DNA of 64,000 nucleotides from Torreya grandis (GCA_037957365.1 JARHVA010005354.1:62001-126000), one strand, 5' to 3'; positions 22,540 to 34,640 are shown, counted from the first letter of the stretch. Numbers and translations are program-made. Notes: generated by a model not told the origin, from the letters alone.

Positions 22540-23320
22540 GAGAAAGAAACTTTTATTGAGCTATGTTCAAGTTTTGCAGATGTTTTTGCATGGTAGTATA
22601 ATGAACCTAAAGGATTTGATCCAAGTTTATCTCAACATACCATTGAGTTAGAGGATGAGACTAGGCCAGTCAAACAAAGATAAATGCCTATTAATCTAAA
22701 GATTGAACCTTTGATGAGAACTAAAATACATAAGCTCATTGAGTAAGTTATAATATTTCCAATTAAGCACTCAACTTGGGTGGAAAACCTTGTTCCAGTA
22801 TAGAAAAATAATGCTAAAATAAGTCTATGTGTTGACTTTCATGACCTAAACAAGGTCTCTCTTAAAGACCACTATCTGTTGCCATCACTGAAATAGATTT
22901 TACAACTAGTTGTAGGTTCAGAAAGGTTCTCCTTATTAGATGGCTATAGTGGATATAACTAGATTTTGGAAAAAGAAGAATACCAATTCAAAATAGCCTT
23001 CACCATAATGTGGGGGGCATTTGCATAAAAAAAGATGTCTTTTGGTTTATCCAATGTTGGAGCCACTTTTCATAAAGCCATGGACATGGCATTTCAAGGT
23101 CTCCTCAACAAGTTTATTCTTATTTATTTGGATGACATAATAGTATTCTATAATAGTGTAGATGAGCATATGATTCACCTCAAACAAGTGTTTGAAAGGT
23201 GCATGGAATTTGGAGTGTCTTTGAATCGAATAAAGTGTGTTTTCTCTATTCATGAAGGTAGGCTTCTTGGACATGTAATTTCAAAATATGGTAAAGTATA
23301 GATCCTGATAAGATGGAGTC
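22540..23320 (+). pseudogene. Reverse transcriptase of the Tat-type element
   Basis: Recognisable pieces are QHTIELEDETRPVKQR-like sequence near 22640, then LCVDFHDLNKVS near 22830, LLDGYSGYN-like sequence near 22940 and MSFGLSNVGATFHKAMDMAFQGLLNKF at 23035. The active site LIYLDDIIVF is intact. FERCMEFGVSLNRIKC and GRLLGHVISKYGK follow. Stops and a frameshift occur upstream of 23035. Confidence 0.9.
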
Positions 23321-23935
23321 AATTCTTGCACTTTCATTGCCTAAGCATAAGAAATCCTTGCAAAGATTTTTAGGCAAAATTAATTTCATAAGGAGATACA
23401 TCTTAAATTTTGCTACTTTAGCTAGGCCACTTAAAGCTATGCTAAATAGGGGTTAGAGTTTTAGTTGGTCCAAAGGAGTAAGAAGTTTTGAGGAGATCAA
23501 GAAATTTATAGTCAATACTCCTACATTCCTGAACCCTAACTTCACAAAAGATTTATATTTATACACCTATGCTAACATAGACATAATTTCAAGTATCTCA
23601 TACAATAGAATAAATAGACTTTAGAATATCCAATAGCCTTCTTTATTCAATGCTTAGAAGAATATGAAACAAGGTATTATTTTGTTGAGAAGCATGTGCT
23701 TTCAGTCATAAGGTCCCTTAAAATGTTTAGGTACTTGTTGTCCAATAATAAGATATATTTGATGGTTGCACATCCAAGTGTCAAAGATTTTCTTCTGAAT
23801 AAAGATATAAAAGAAAAAAGAGTTGGTTGGATAACCAAGGTCATGGAATATGATATTAAGATCAAGGTCACAAAGTTGGTTAGAGGCAAAGGAATTTGTG
23901 AACATCTAGCCCAAGACTTGTAAGAGACTAATGAA
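23321..23935 (+). pseudogene. RT connection and RNase H of the Tat-type element
   Basis: After the RT core the sequence reads a QRFLGKINFIRRYI-like motif, a DLYLYTYANIDIIS-like RNase H start, VAHPSVKDFLLNKDIKEKRVGWITKVMEYDIKIK, and finally KLVRGKGICEHLAQDL. This tail is the standard gypsy RNase H to integrase junction. The middle is badly shifted and its catalytic residues cannot be checked. Confidence 0.8.
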
Positions 23936-24159
23936 CTGGTTATGGTGTCAAATGATCAAGAAGTTGCAAGTGGTCAGGCCTCACTTTCCATCTGGTTCCA
24001 ATATATGGTAAGATATATATAGAATGGTATTTATCCTTCTCATCTAACCCCTTAAAAAAGGAGATATTTTATATCAAAGTTAATTCATTTTCTTCTATTG
24101 ATAATGTGTTGTTCAAAAAGGATCTCAATGGCATATTGCTAAGATGCATAGAACCAGGT

Positions 24160-25240
24160 CAAACATAGAAGTTAATTGATCAATTTCATGATGGATATGG
24201 TGGAAATTATTAAACAAGGATCATAGCCCACAAGATCATAAGAGGTGGGTATTATTGACCAAGTCTATCTGGTGATTGTCATGCATGTGTCATAAAATGC
24301 AGACAATGTGATATGTTTGTTGGAAAGGTGAAGTTGACAACCTTACCTCTCCAACCAATTTCAATAAATCAACCCTTTATCCATTGGGGATTAGAATTTA
24401 TTGGTCTTATTAATCCCCCTTCAAGCTTAAGACACAATAGGATCCTAACTACCACAAATTATTTTACCAAATGGACAGAGGCAGTGGCGTTAAAATAAGC
24501 CAATGAAACCAATGTTTTGGACTTCTATGAAAGTTTGCTTACCAGATTTGGGGTCCCTTCAACCATAATTTATGATAATGTTATGGATTTTGTAAGATCT
24601 AAGATTAGCTAATAGGCATTTCAACATAATGTTTTCCTCAATACCTCATCAAACTATGATCCACAAGGTAATGGCTTTGCTGAGTCCACTAACAAGAATT
24701 TATTGAAGATCATCAGGAAGACTGTTGAAGACAATCAGAGGTCATGACATCTCAAAATGAAGTCATCTTTGTGGTCAGACATGATCACCTATAAAATGTC
24801 CATAGCTAGCCAATTCTCCACACAAGTTAATATATGGTAAGGAAGCAAGAATGTCTATTTCTCTTGAATTCCCTGCTTTGGAATTAATGCATCAACTTGA
24901 GCTTTTGGAGAATGAGCCAATGAAAATAAGATATGTTGAGCTCATGGAGATAGAGGAGACAAGGCATTAGTCCATGTTGGCCATGGAGGCCCATCAAGCA
25001 ATGGTAAAGAGATCATTTGACAAAGGAACTTCTTCAAAAAGTTTTCAAGAAGGAGATTTGGTCCTCAAGTGGAATGAGGACAGAGCTAACCCAAGAAGGC
25101 AAACAAAAATTGATTTTCTCTGGAGTGGTCCATATACAGTCTCCAACTTCAAGTCCCAAAATGCTTTTTAACTCACAAGGATAAATGGTGAAGAGCTTCC
25201 TTTCCCAGTCAATGGGATACATCTAAAGCACTGTTATTAA
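24160..25240 (+). pseudogene. Integrase of the Tat-type element
   Basis: An HHCC-type zinc finger is visible (HKIIRGGYY, then CHACVIKCRQCDMF). The core has FIHWGLEFIGLI, where the first catalytic Asp has become Glu, TIIYDNVMDFV with the second Asp, and PQGNGFAESTNKNLLKIIRKTV with the catalytic Glu. The C-terminal part (24974-25240) has FQEGDLVLKWNEDRANPR and WSGPYTVSNF. Stops interrupt all segments. Confidence 0.9.
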
Positions 25241-25598
25241 GGAAGCTAATTTCCCTATACATAGTTTTTTTTTGTTTTTTATCTAAGTGTTTTTCTAACA
25301 CATTAGTTTCCTTTATGTTTGTCCCAAATAAGTGCTTTTATTTGCAAAAAATTTTAGTAGGTTATTTGCCTTTGTTTTATTATATTAGTTTCCCTTTCAA
25401 GTCTATTACTTCCCTGTATGTTGGAATCCTTTATCTTTTCAGTCAAGAGATTTATTATAGTCATGGAACAAATGTATTATTTGTTATGAGTTAGAATTCA
25501 TGTAAATGTTCCATGCATCATATGAATGATCCAAAAGTCATAAAAATGATCTGAGTTCTCAGCATAGCAAGCATGCTGCCCAATCAAGTTGCTAAATA

Positions 25599-28210
25599 CG
25601 TTGACCAAATTTGGTCTACATGCCAAGAATCTACCTAGTCCAAGAGTCCAATTGAAGGAATAGGATCCTAATTGAAGAATGATCCAATGTCACAAGGAGT
25701 AGATAGACCTCAAGTGGAGATCATATAGCTTTTACAAATCTTTTGAAGCACTTTAAGCAATCTTAAAGTGTGATATGGTTGATCATCAAGGGATAGGTCT
25801 ACAATTATAGGTGAAGGGTTTAAGCAGTTTACACGGTGTCCAGGAACATGAACCAAGTTGCATAAGGTTTAAGAGATCATCATAGCCTTGAAAGATTGAG
25901 AAAAAGATGGATTATGCCAAGTTTAAGAGCTAGACCATCCCTATGATGTCACATAGGAGCAAATGGACCAGTCCACTTGTGCAATTTTTATCTTTACTTA
26001 GAAAGCCTCACACAACTAGCAGATCAATCACAATTGTAGTTCTACATACCAAGAAAATATCCTACAAGTTTCAAGTCTGCGTGAGCTTCTTAGCTTAGGT
26101 TATAGAGTTCCAAAGTTGGTCATGTAAAATAAGATGGTTGCTCTAGTGTCAAATTCAAGCCTCAGTGAAGCCATTGAGATTCAAATGGTCAAATGGGATA
26201 CATTCATGCAAACATCATGCAAAGACATAGACTAACTTGTTTGATAATTTTTATCTCCATTTAGAAAGCTTGCACAACCAACGGATCAAGTGGGCAGAAT
26301 CATTTTGACATCAAGAACATCTCCAACAAATTAGGTCCCTCCCTGATTCTTGCACTTCAAGATATAAATATCCAAAGTGAGTCAAATAATGGGAGACATT
26401 CATGTAAGAGTCAAATTAACTTGAGCAAAAATCCATTGGAGCTTAAATTTGACAGTCTGTGAAACATCAAATACGTTTTTGGGGACGTCAAATGGCATTC
26501 ACACAAACATCAAATTTAAACATTGTAAAGTAGCTATTGGGGTTTCAAATAAGTCCAAGATAAATGGTTCACGTTCAGTCATACACCTTGATCCAATAGA
26601 GTGACGCATCTTGATAGTGTTAATGGGTCCCTAGAAGATCAATGGAGTGCATTTAATCATACATCAAGATCCACAGAGTGAGATAAGTCAAAAAGGGTTA
26701 GAGGACCTTGATGATGAATATAAAGAGGATAAGTGTCAAAATTTAGTGGATCTTGGTAGAAGATCAAAGGCTCACGTGAATTCATACATCTAGAACTAAT
26801 GGTGCAAGTAAAGTTAATAAGTCAGCATATATATGCGACCGATAAGCATAAAGATAGTTGGGCATAATGTAAATGGTTTGATTTGGCAATCAATAGCTAA
26901 TAAATAAAGGCAGTCCTGGGACATTTCAATAAAAGTCGATAAGGCATTTTAGACCTAGGCAAAGCAAATGTCAAGGAACCAAGCTCAAAGGTAACCCAGG
27001 GTTGAACTAGGAGTCACATTTTAGGGAGCAAGCATTACCAACAGAGTTCCATATAGGTAAAGTAGGTCTTTTGGGCCTAATACAGAGAATGAAGATAGAC
27101 TAGTGATTGCGAAGCAAACTCAAAATAGTTTGCAAGTTTTCTATGAATATCATGACTGTGGGAAAACCAATGATCTAAGATTGGTTTTTTGTCTATAAAA
27201 TGGACCCAGGGTTGATTTGGAACTAATACAGACATAAATATGATTATGGATAAGTGTCTCACCTATTGGTAGGGTTATTTTTTCAATGAGTAGGTACAGT
27301 TGGACACCTAAGGCAGATGTGGCATACTTTTACCAATTCCAAGACATAGTCCTCATTAGTAGATCATTAGATAATGACCTAGATTTCCAAGGAGGACACT
27401 TGGTGGATGGATAAAGATCAATGGAGCATTCAATTATTTTACAAGACCTTCTTTCCTGATAAGACCATGACTTAGCCTCCTTGAGAATGTTAATCCATTA
27501 AGATCAATTGGGCCTCATTCAATGTTTTCTATCAGCTCAGTTTTCTCTCTCTCCTTCTCTTTTCCATAAATATAGGATTCCAAGCCTTAATACCATATCC
27601 ATCTTTTTGGTATGACCAGACTCTATTAAAATTTGTAATGTAACACCTTTTGAAGCAATAAAGATTGAATTCCATCATTTTCTAAGATGGATTGAAGTGT
27701 ATTTTATGAATTCATGTATTGTGGTTAAGTGAATGTATGTTCCTTGCTTATGTCTGAGTTTTTTTCACCTTCAAGAAGTGCTTAGTAGTTCTCATAGGTC
27801 ATTATAAGTGTAATTTACAGTTTATTATCTAGCTTGAAATTGGATAATTTCCCTATCTTGCTAATTTAATAATTGATTAATGCCTTATTCTAAAATATCT
27901 ATGTGAGATTGATATTCCTTGGTCTTGAAAGTATCTCATAATGTGTATTGTGTGAGTTTAAGTGATCAAATCATTGGTGTATCACATTTTTTACATGCTT
28001 TATAAGTTATTATCAAAATCTCTCTCCCTTTTGCAAGCAAGTGCTAGTTTAGGTTTAGATTAGGTGATAGATCCAAAAGGAAGTCGACCTTTTCCAGAGG
28101 TTTGATCCATTATTAAGATACCCACAACCTAGGATCAGTCCCATACCGGACTAGATTTGAGTAAAAGACTTGAACAAGCTTTAGCTCAGCTAGGGTGCAA
28201 ATCTATAACA
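25599..28210 (+). repeat. 3' LTR of the Tat-type element
   Basis: 2612 bp, collinear with 16459-19075; starts CGTTGACC (TG mutated) and ends ATAACA. It keeps the TATA-like CATAAATATA at 27565-27574. The usual polypurine tract just before the LTR is not obvious; the preceding 300 bases are AT-rich 3' untranslated sequence. Confidence 0.9.
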
Positions 28211-30631
28211 CCAACATGATGTTTATCCAATTGAGTATCCAAAATATTTGTATAAAATGTTATGAAAAACATATAGATGCAACTATCCATTAACATACTA
28301 CCATTGACTTAACTATAAAAACAAAATAAAATTAAGATGGATAAGGTATTTTGGTGCAATCACAGCCTTAAATTTAGTGAGCATTTTTACTTCTTGAAAT
28401 GTTAAACTCAATAATGCACTTGTATTTCTTAGAATGTTTATATTATTTATGTTACTTATTATTCCAGTGAATGAAAATACGAGGTGATGTTTTATTATAG
28501 TTTTGGAAATTATTTCAAATTGTTGTTGATTTTGGTTTTTAATTTTATTTGCATTTAATTGAGACATTATTTTCAAACAAATAGTGTACTTTAGATATAC
28601 ATCCAATATTGTATATAATTATATTAGGGCAATGGAAAATGTAGCATCTCATGAAGAAATTGCTTTCATTTATTTTGGTTATATTTTTTATTGATATTTA
28701 TACCCTATTATAAAGTTACCATTTTAACACACACAAGGACAATGTATATTTTTAAAATATCTCTATACATTATTTCAAATCTCTCATTTTATATTTGGAT
28801 ATATATAGCTTTTATTCCAATGTTCCCATTTTAACAAACATTAGGAGGATGCTTGAAAACATTGTTGAGTATGGCTTTACATCTACCAATCACATTGATA
28901 ATTACATATTTAAAATTATTTTTCAAATGTTTAAACTATTCTTGATTAACGAAAATATTGTGGGCTTAAATATACATTTAGCGTAAGAACTTTTTTTTTT
29001 TGAATTTTTTTTGGTTTATTATGACAATAAAAGTGATAATACGGTCACAAAGCCATCAAATTTAACACTCCATAGATAATACACTTCTTCAATCATATCA
29101 AATTTTTGCATTCAGTCCGCAAAACAACTAGCTCCAAAATCAACAAGATCTAAAGGTGATTATCTAAAGATCCAGTGTTTGAATTGAATTGTACAATAAA
29201 AGAGCAAAACTGAAAAATTGAACCAAAGTGGTTTATGTGAAGCCTTGCTTTCAAACTACAATAAGAACTACAAACCTACGAAAAAAGGACAGAAAATGGT
29301 TTTTCAAAACCCTAGCCTTTCAACTATACAAGGAATAACACAACTATCAAACAAAGGCAAAAGCAATTTTCTAAGATCTAACTATAATAAAAAACAATTG
29401 AGTAGAAAATCTAATGGCTAAAAGTGTGATCTTAGAAGGCATGTAAATAACCCAAATCTATTATTTTTTCAAAACCATCCATGGTTCTCTTACAATCTTT
29501 GACAAACAATCTTGGCCGACACGAAACCACTTGCGAGCAACATAAAACTGGCTCACTGAAACAAAAGTATTATAGGCAAAACGTCGAGGGAAAAAGGAAT
29601 TAAAGAAATTAGATAAAGCTCTGAAATGGAATTGTTGAAACTAAATTTAATACAAATCATATATAAACATACCTAGAGTGAAATTGTGTTATATGGCATC
29701 ATATAAATGGAGGAGAGCACGAAGGTGAAGTTGCACATAACCCAAGCCTATTACATTATTAATGGAGATTGCACGGACACCCATGCTCTAACAACATTGG
29801 TGATGAGTGTCAAATTGAAATACAAGGTGGTCTATGGCATAAAATATGTTTAAATCAAAGTCAATAACATGGTCTATCTCTCTAAACACTCATAAGTTAA
29901 AAAAATCCAAAAAGTGATCATTAAACTAGAGTTAACCCTTAAATACCATGGTTTTCTCCTCAATGCTTATAATTTCAATTTTTTGTTGCATAAAATGGTT
30001 ACCAATTTGATCAACATTATAACTACATGCACCCAGTTTGGACAAGTTCTTGTGTTGTCCATCCCTTGTCTAGGTCGTCCCTTGCTCCCTTTGGTGCCCA
30101 TCATGGCCCTTTTAAAGAAAATTGGTGCATAAGAAAAAGGTTGTGAAATCCACTCGTTTAAAAAGGACACGAGAGCTCTTGATTGTTGTAATCAGCAATT
30201 ACCAGGTTCCTTTTATAAATGAAAAAAATATGCCAATGAAGCGGTTGTGTTTTGTGTGGTTCCAAAAGGCCTAGTGAAAATTGTTACATGCCCACATATA
30301 AAGGAATTTCAGATATAAGATGGAAGTGTAGAAGGTCACAACAACAAAAGAAAACGTTACAATTGCAATCAAGAGATTTGATGTCTTCAATGGCAATAGA
30401 ACCAACAAAACCTATTACTCCAGTTGGCACAACACTATTAGCAACCACAAAGTATGATGAATTTGAAAAAAGCAATGGGAAGTTCTTGGGAATCAAAGCA
30501 ACCAACAAATGGAGAGAGATTGGAAAGATAGAAATATGTCAATGTACATTGTTTGATTGAAAGAATATTTATTATTATTATTATTATATGTATTTATAAA
30601 CTGACAGAGAGACTTAGTAAATTGATAGAAC

Positions 30632-30698
<67 letters not shown>

Positions 30699-30958
30699 CA
30701 AAGGTAAAAGGAAGAACAATCTAGATGATGAGCACTTCATATTGATATAATACTCTCTCAACAAATAATTCTCAATGAAAAAATAGTTATCAACATAAAA
30801 AAGGCGTAATGAATCTAATCAATCGCTTTGAGATTCTTACATAACCTTTTTCTTCCATTAAAAAAGTTTTAAAACATCTAACACTTTCAATGACCCTTAT
30901 CCCATAATTGTTAGCCATGTGGACTTGACCCAACTCCAAGCCAATCATATTTTCAAGT
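28211..30958. other. AT-rich DNA without recognisable genes
   Basis: Short frames exist but none resembles a known protein. The phrase TAACCCAA(A/G)(C/T)CTATTA recurs near 29450 and 29738, a small local duplication. A (TTA)n microsatellite pair lies at 30568-30698. No LTR pair is seen. Confidence 0.5.
30568..30698. repeat. Duplicated (TTA)n microsatellite
   Basis: A short array (about 20 bp) and a long one (about 22 units, 30632-30698) are each preceded by a GATTGA/GATAGAA(T/C)ATTTATT-like context, suggesting local duplication before the second expanded. Confidence 0.85.
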
Positions 30959-31111
30959 TTAGATTTGATATAGTCCACATTTAAAGTCGACAAAAATCGC
31001 TCTCCCTTGCTTGGAGGCATTTGCAACAGAAACATCCATTTCGGTCCACCTAATAATCGATCCACTCCTAAAAGTCACTTTCAATTTCAAAGCTTTACAT
31101 GGACTACTCAT
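30959..31111 (-). CDS. Possible small host ORF (50 aa) downstream of a CpG island
   Basis: Minus-strand ATG at 31111-31109 opens a 50-residue frame (MSSPCKALKLKVTFRSGSII at the start, stop at 30961-30959). It follows, in the same orientation, a CpG-rich island (31790 to 31311) and an ACCCTAACCCTAAC telo-box-like element at about 31270, as a promoter and 5' UTR would. A second overlapping frame (30790-31065) reads VDYIKSKLENMIGLELGQVH, so a frameshifted gene fragment is equally possible. I do not recognise either product. The call rests on context more than on sequence. Confidence 0.25.
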   Translation of the reverse strand: MSSPCKALKLKVTFRSGSIIRWTEMDVSVANASKQGRAIFVDFKCGLYQI

Positions 31112-31310
31112 AGCAAAGTTTGTGTGGGGGGGTTCTTAGCTGCATCTAAAATAGCAGGCAACAGGGTGACCCAATGAGAACAAAACGAATCCAGTGGTGG
31201 GTAGAGACAAAAACATAAGGAGGAAAAAAAACGAAAGGGTTCCTACAGTTAATATTCCCTTCCAAAACCTGTTAGGGTTAGGGTCCTCTCAAAGCAACAA
31301 GGACATGTGA

Positions 31311-31790
31311 ATATCATACGCGATGCATGGGCATCATGTGACACTCACCACATGGGCGTACACAGCGGGTACTGTTAGACACACAGTTCTTTCTACCCAC
31401 ACAAATGGGCCCCGCCCCGCCGTCAATACATCGGGACTCCCGCATCATAGTACCGGTGGGACCCACCGACTCCGTGGTCCCTGTAGGCTTCATGTCGGCG
31501 GACAGCAAGGACGAGGGAGATGACGTGTCGGCGGACGAGGCAAACTCTTTTTGTTTGCCCCGGAAGACCCAGCGACCGCCACGCCGTGACGTGGACCCGT
31601 GTCCTGGCCTCACATGCGCGTCTGACAGGGACCGGGCCCACACCGTGTTTCCGTCGCTGTGCGTGCGTCGCATGCTCCACGGCAGACACGTAGATATTAA
31701 TTTGCGGGCTGTGGGACCCAACGAAGCACATGCAAACGAACGTAGCGTAGCTGTTCTACCTCAGTTTTACAGGACACTTCGTGACTAGTC
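31311..31790. promoter_or_regulatory. Isolated CpG-rich island, promoter-like
   Basis: About 44 CpG dinucleotides in roughly 480 bp by hand count, in surroundings that are AT-rich and nearly CpG-free. It carries several GTGGGACCC and GGGCCCAC-type motifs (31400-31460, 31636, 31712) and ACGT cores (TGACGTG near 31520 and 31588). Such motifs are common in plant core promoters. Overlapping long frames on both strands are a by-product of GC richness. Orientation is uncertain; a telo-box-like repeat just to the left favours the minus strand. Confidence 0.55.
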
Positions 31791-31973
31791 GACTTTTGAT
31801 TTTTAACCTGGTTTGCCAGGAATCAAATTTGAACGGCTGGCTGTACTTTAATATTTATTATTGTCCAATACTAACAATAACAGGTTAATATAGGGACTGC
31901 ACAGGTTGTGCATTTAAAATAAAAATTATACTATATTCGTTTATGAACTAATTTATTTATAATTTTTTATTGA

Positions 31974-32226
31974 ATTACATGTTTACTATCATTTCAAGTT
32001 ATTATGATAAAATTAAAATAAATATTTTTAAATTAATTATATGTTTATTTTTAATTATATGTTTTGGATTATTAATTGTGATCCATCAATTAAAAAAATT
32101 ATGATTAATTATTTTTATTAAATTAAATCATTAATGTGATTTCAAGTTATTATGTTAAAATTAAAATAAATTTAATTATATGTCTACTTTTTAATTATAT
32201 GTTTTGAATTATGATTAAAAAGTAAA
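31974..32226. repeat. Direct duplication of ~105 bp
   Basis: A segment with TTTCAAGTTATTATG, AAATTAAAATAAAT and TTTTTAATTATATGTTTT occurs at about 31990-32080 and again at 32140-32215. AT-rich, no coding potential. Confidence 0.6.
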
Positions 32227-32283
32227 TCCATATTTTTTAAATAGGAAATTGAAATAGATAAAGATATAAAGATGATTTTAGAG

Positions 32284-32640
32284 AGGGTGTGGGCTAAACA
32301 ATAAATGTTGCAAATGATGATTGTGTTTTTTTAATATTTTTTATTGAATTGTAGAGAATTAAAATTAATTAAATCTAGTTTGTAGAAATATACTTAATAG
32401 GTATGTGTGGACTAAATAATAAACGTTGCAAATAGTGATTGTGTTTTCTTAATATTTTCTATTGAATTGTAGAGAATTCAATTAATTAAATTTAGTTTGT
32501 AGACAAACAGAGGTGTTGCCTAAATAATAAGTTTGCTACAAATGATGATTGTGTTTTCTTAATATTTTCTATTGAATTGTAGAGAATTAAATTAATTAAA
32601 TCTAGTTTGTAAGCATATACTTAACATAAATGTGTCAATT
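32284..32640. repeat. Three tandem copies of a ~115-bp unit
   Basis: Each copy contains GATTGTGTTTTCTTAATATT, TTGAATTGTAGAGAATT and AAATCTAGTTTGTAG-like blocks. Copies start near 32288, 32404 and 32512. They are 85-95% alike by eye. Origin unknown; not part of any element I could delimit. Confidence 0.85.
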
Positions 32641-32926
32641 TTTTATTGCTCTGTGCTCAATGTTTTAAATAGAACATGTGGTTAAGTTGCCCAACATTAA
32701 TAATATTTATTTGTAATATGTAAATAAGCCATAATAAATGCCTTATAATTTTAAAAATTATACGTACATAATTTACTATTTTTTATTTATATTTGTAATG
32801 CAATATAAGTGCAAGTACATTATCCTTGATACAAATTAAAATTATTGGATAATTATGACATAAAATATAAAACTTTAATGAGTAGTTTAAACTTCAATGT
32901 TGGTGGTAAGTATATGTTTTATACTC

Positions 32927-33047
32927 GTTGAAATTATTTTAGAGATTATAGACTTTCTCAAGTCTATAGTCTCTAAAATAATTTTAACTAGTTTATATAT
33001 GTACGTACACGCACATTAGTTGAAATTATTTAGAGATTATAGACTTG
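32927..33047. repeat. Near-perfect hairpin (29-bp stem, 4-nt loop) plus a third copy
   Basis: Arm 32927-32955 and arm 32960-32988 are inverted copies with two mismatches around a TCTC loop. A third copy of the arm, in the first orientation and one base shorter, lies at 33019-33047. The arm core is TTTAGAGATTATAGACTT. Possible remnant of a small inverted-repeat transposon; a transcribed hairpin is conceivable but not shown. Confidence 0.85.
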
Positions 33048-33073
33048 AGAAATTCCATTAAGCCAAGGTTAGA

Positions 33074-33131
33074 TAATTTGTCAATTTAACTAATTTGTCA
33101 ATTTAACTAATTTGTCAATTTAACTAATTTG
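33074..33131. repeat. 17-bp tandem repeat, ~3.4 copies
   Basis: TAATTTGTCAATTTAAC repeats without change about three and a half times. A young minisatellite in AT-rich DNA. Confidence 0.95.
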
Positions 33132-33280
33132 TAAGTGTTCATCGGTCATCATGGAGCTCAAGTTTATTAAGTTTGTTTCAGAGCAATAAATATATGAATT
33201 TTTTTTTAATAAAAGTCAAAGAATATTTAGAATTTTGAAAGCTATAGATTAATAAGTATAATTATAATAAAAGTAAATAA

Positions 33281-33508
33281 TGGCTGGTTCAATGGTGAAC
33301 GGTTGTTGGTTCAAGTTGGGAAGTTGTTTGGTTCACAAAGAGTCTACTAGGGATCAATTCTTGCTGCTAGCTAAACCTAACATATGATAAGGGACGACTT
33401 TGGGATCGTGCTCCGGACGATTTTGGCGGAATGGATACCCCTCAGTGCTTGACTCTTAGCTTAAGATCACCATGTACAACAATGATTCATAAATTATAAA
33501 AAAAAAAA
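33281..33508 (+). mobile_element. Possible SINE-like body with A tail
   Basis: A GC-richer segment in AT-rich DNA starts with TGGCTGGTTCAATGG (A-box-like), has GGTTCAAGTTGG (B-box-like) at 33308-33319, and ends in an 11-A run at 33498-33508. Box spacing (about 27 bp) is shorter than in a tRNA, and I found no clear target duplication. It could instead be an unrelated retroposed fragment. Confidence 0.25.
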
Positions 33509-34189
33509 TAGTTGGAATTTTAGAATAATAAAAGAAGACAAACAATAAATACAATTAATGTGTAATTAAATGATTAACTTGGTAGTGTAAAATTAAAATT
33601 TATATAATCTTTTATACGGTGCCAATAGATGTAGGTAGTGACTTTCAGTAATAGTTATTATTATAGTGGTCACTATCAAGAGAAATGAAATTATAACGAT
33701 ACATGTTGGTTTAAAAAAAATAAATTTATCAATTTAATCATATCAAAAATAAGCTTTCAATAAACAATCAAACAAATAATTATTATATTAAATGATTATA
33801 TAAATATTATTAAATTTGTCACTTTTCAAATGAATATGTAATTATTATAATAATATAAATAAAATATTTTTATGAAAATATGTGAAAGAATATCTTTTAA
33901 TTTTTTAGATGTTAAATTTTAAATTTTATAAAAAATAAAAAAATTATTTATTTAAGGAGTAGTAAAAGGTGAGAAATCAGATTAAATTTTAAATATAATT
34001 ATAATAATTTAGGCAAAATAAGATTTTTTTCCCTACATCCATTTAAGGAGTAGCAAAAGGTGAGAAATCATATTAAGAAAAGGTTAAGAGTGAATGATTA
34101 TAAAAATGACTTTCAACAAATAGTAAAGACTAAAGAAGAATACGAAACCAAGAAAATATATAAAAACAAATCAAATCCCTTTACGGCCT

Positions 34190-34640
34190 AACTGTGGGCC
34201 CACAAGTGTAACACCCGTTTTTCAAATGAAATGAGCTTACAGGATTCGATGTCGTGGGCCCTTAGGTCAAATTATATTTTGATTAATACACCAAAAGTTC
34301 ATTGTTCCCGAGGTGCAATGCAAATCATTCCCCCTTCAAGTTTTGACCACGCCGACCCTTAATAAAGTGGGTGTGCCAAAATGGACGGTCCTCAGTCGGT
34401 GCCGTTGCGTACACACGTAATTGAATTTAATGATACGCGCAAGCAGCAGATTTTGATTCTAAGGTCCACATTACAGTCCAAGGTCAAACCAATATTTTTC
34501 AACAATATTTAACGGCACTCTTTTCCCCGTAATTAGAAATATCGTAATGCATTTACATCTTTGGTGGCCGTCTTTTTATATCTAAACAAAGGAGACGGCT
34601 CGTTTTCCAAAATTGGAACAGCACCGCCCAAAAAAAAAGG
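34190..34640 (+). promoter_or_regulatory. Second GC islet with promoter-like motifs
   Basis: CpG frequency rises again (CCACGCCGACC, GTCGGTGCCGTTGCG, ATACGCGC). A palindromic GTGGGCCCAC lies near 34194, a second GTGGGCCC near 34254, TTGACC near 34344, and a TATA-like TTTTATATCTAAAC near 34574. No open frame follows within 1 kb. It may be a stranded host promoter or unique DNA that was never a transposon. Confidence 0.3.

Larger units (their letters stand above)
16459..28210 (+). mobile_element. Tat-type Ty3/gypsy element, plus strand, 2.6-kb LTRs
   Basis: Two long direct repeats (2617 and 2612 bp, about 12% different in the first 340 bp I compared) flank gag, protease, an RNase H-like domain, reverse transcriptase, a second RNase H and integrase, all on the plus strand. 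This domain order, with an extra RNase H-like domain and a WQVFEDD motif upstream of RT, is typical of Tat-lineage plant gypsy elements as I know them. Every domain is split by stops. Termini are TG...CA in the 5' LTR, and TG has become CG at 25599. I found no convincing target duplication. Confidence 0.92.

Noticed and set aside
16454..28215. Target-site duplication for the Tat-type element
   Set aside because: Flanking five-base strings do not match; either decayed or the product of recombination between copies.
30553..30750. Leucine-rich frame resembling a membrane segment
   Set aside because: It is the translation of a (TTA)n microsatellite.
31314..31788. Long overlapping frames on both strands of the CpG island
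   Set aside because: High GC lowers stop frequency on both strands; none resembles a known protein and they contradict each other.
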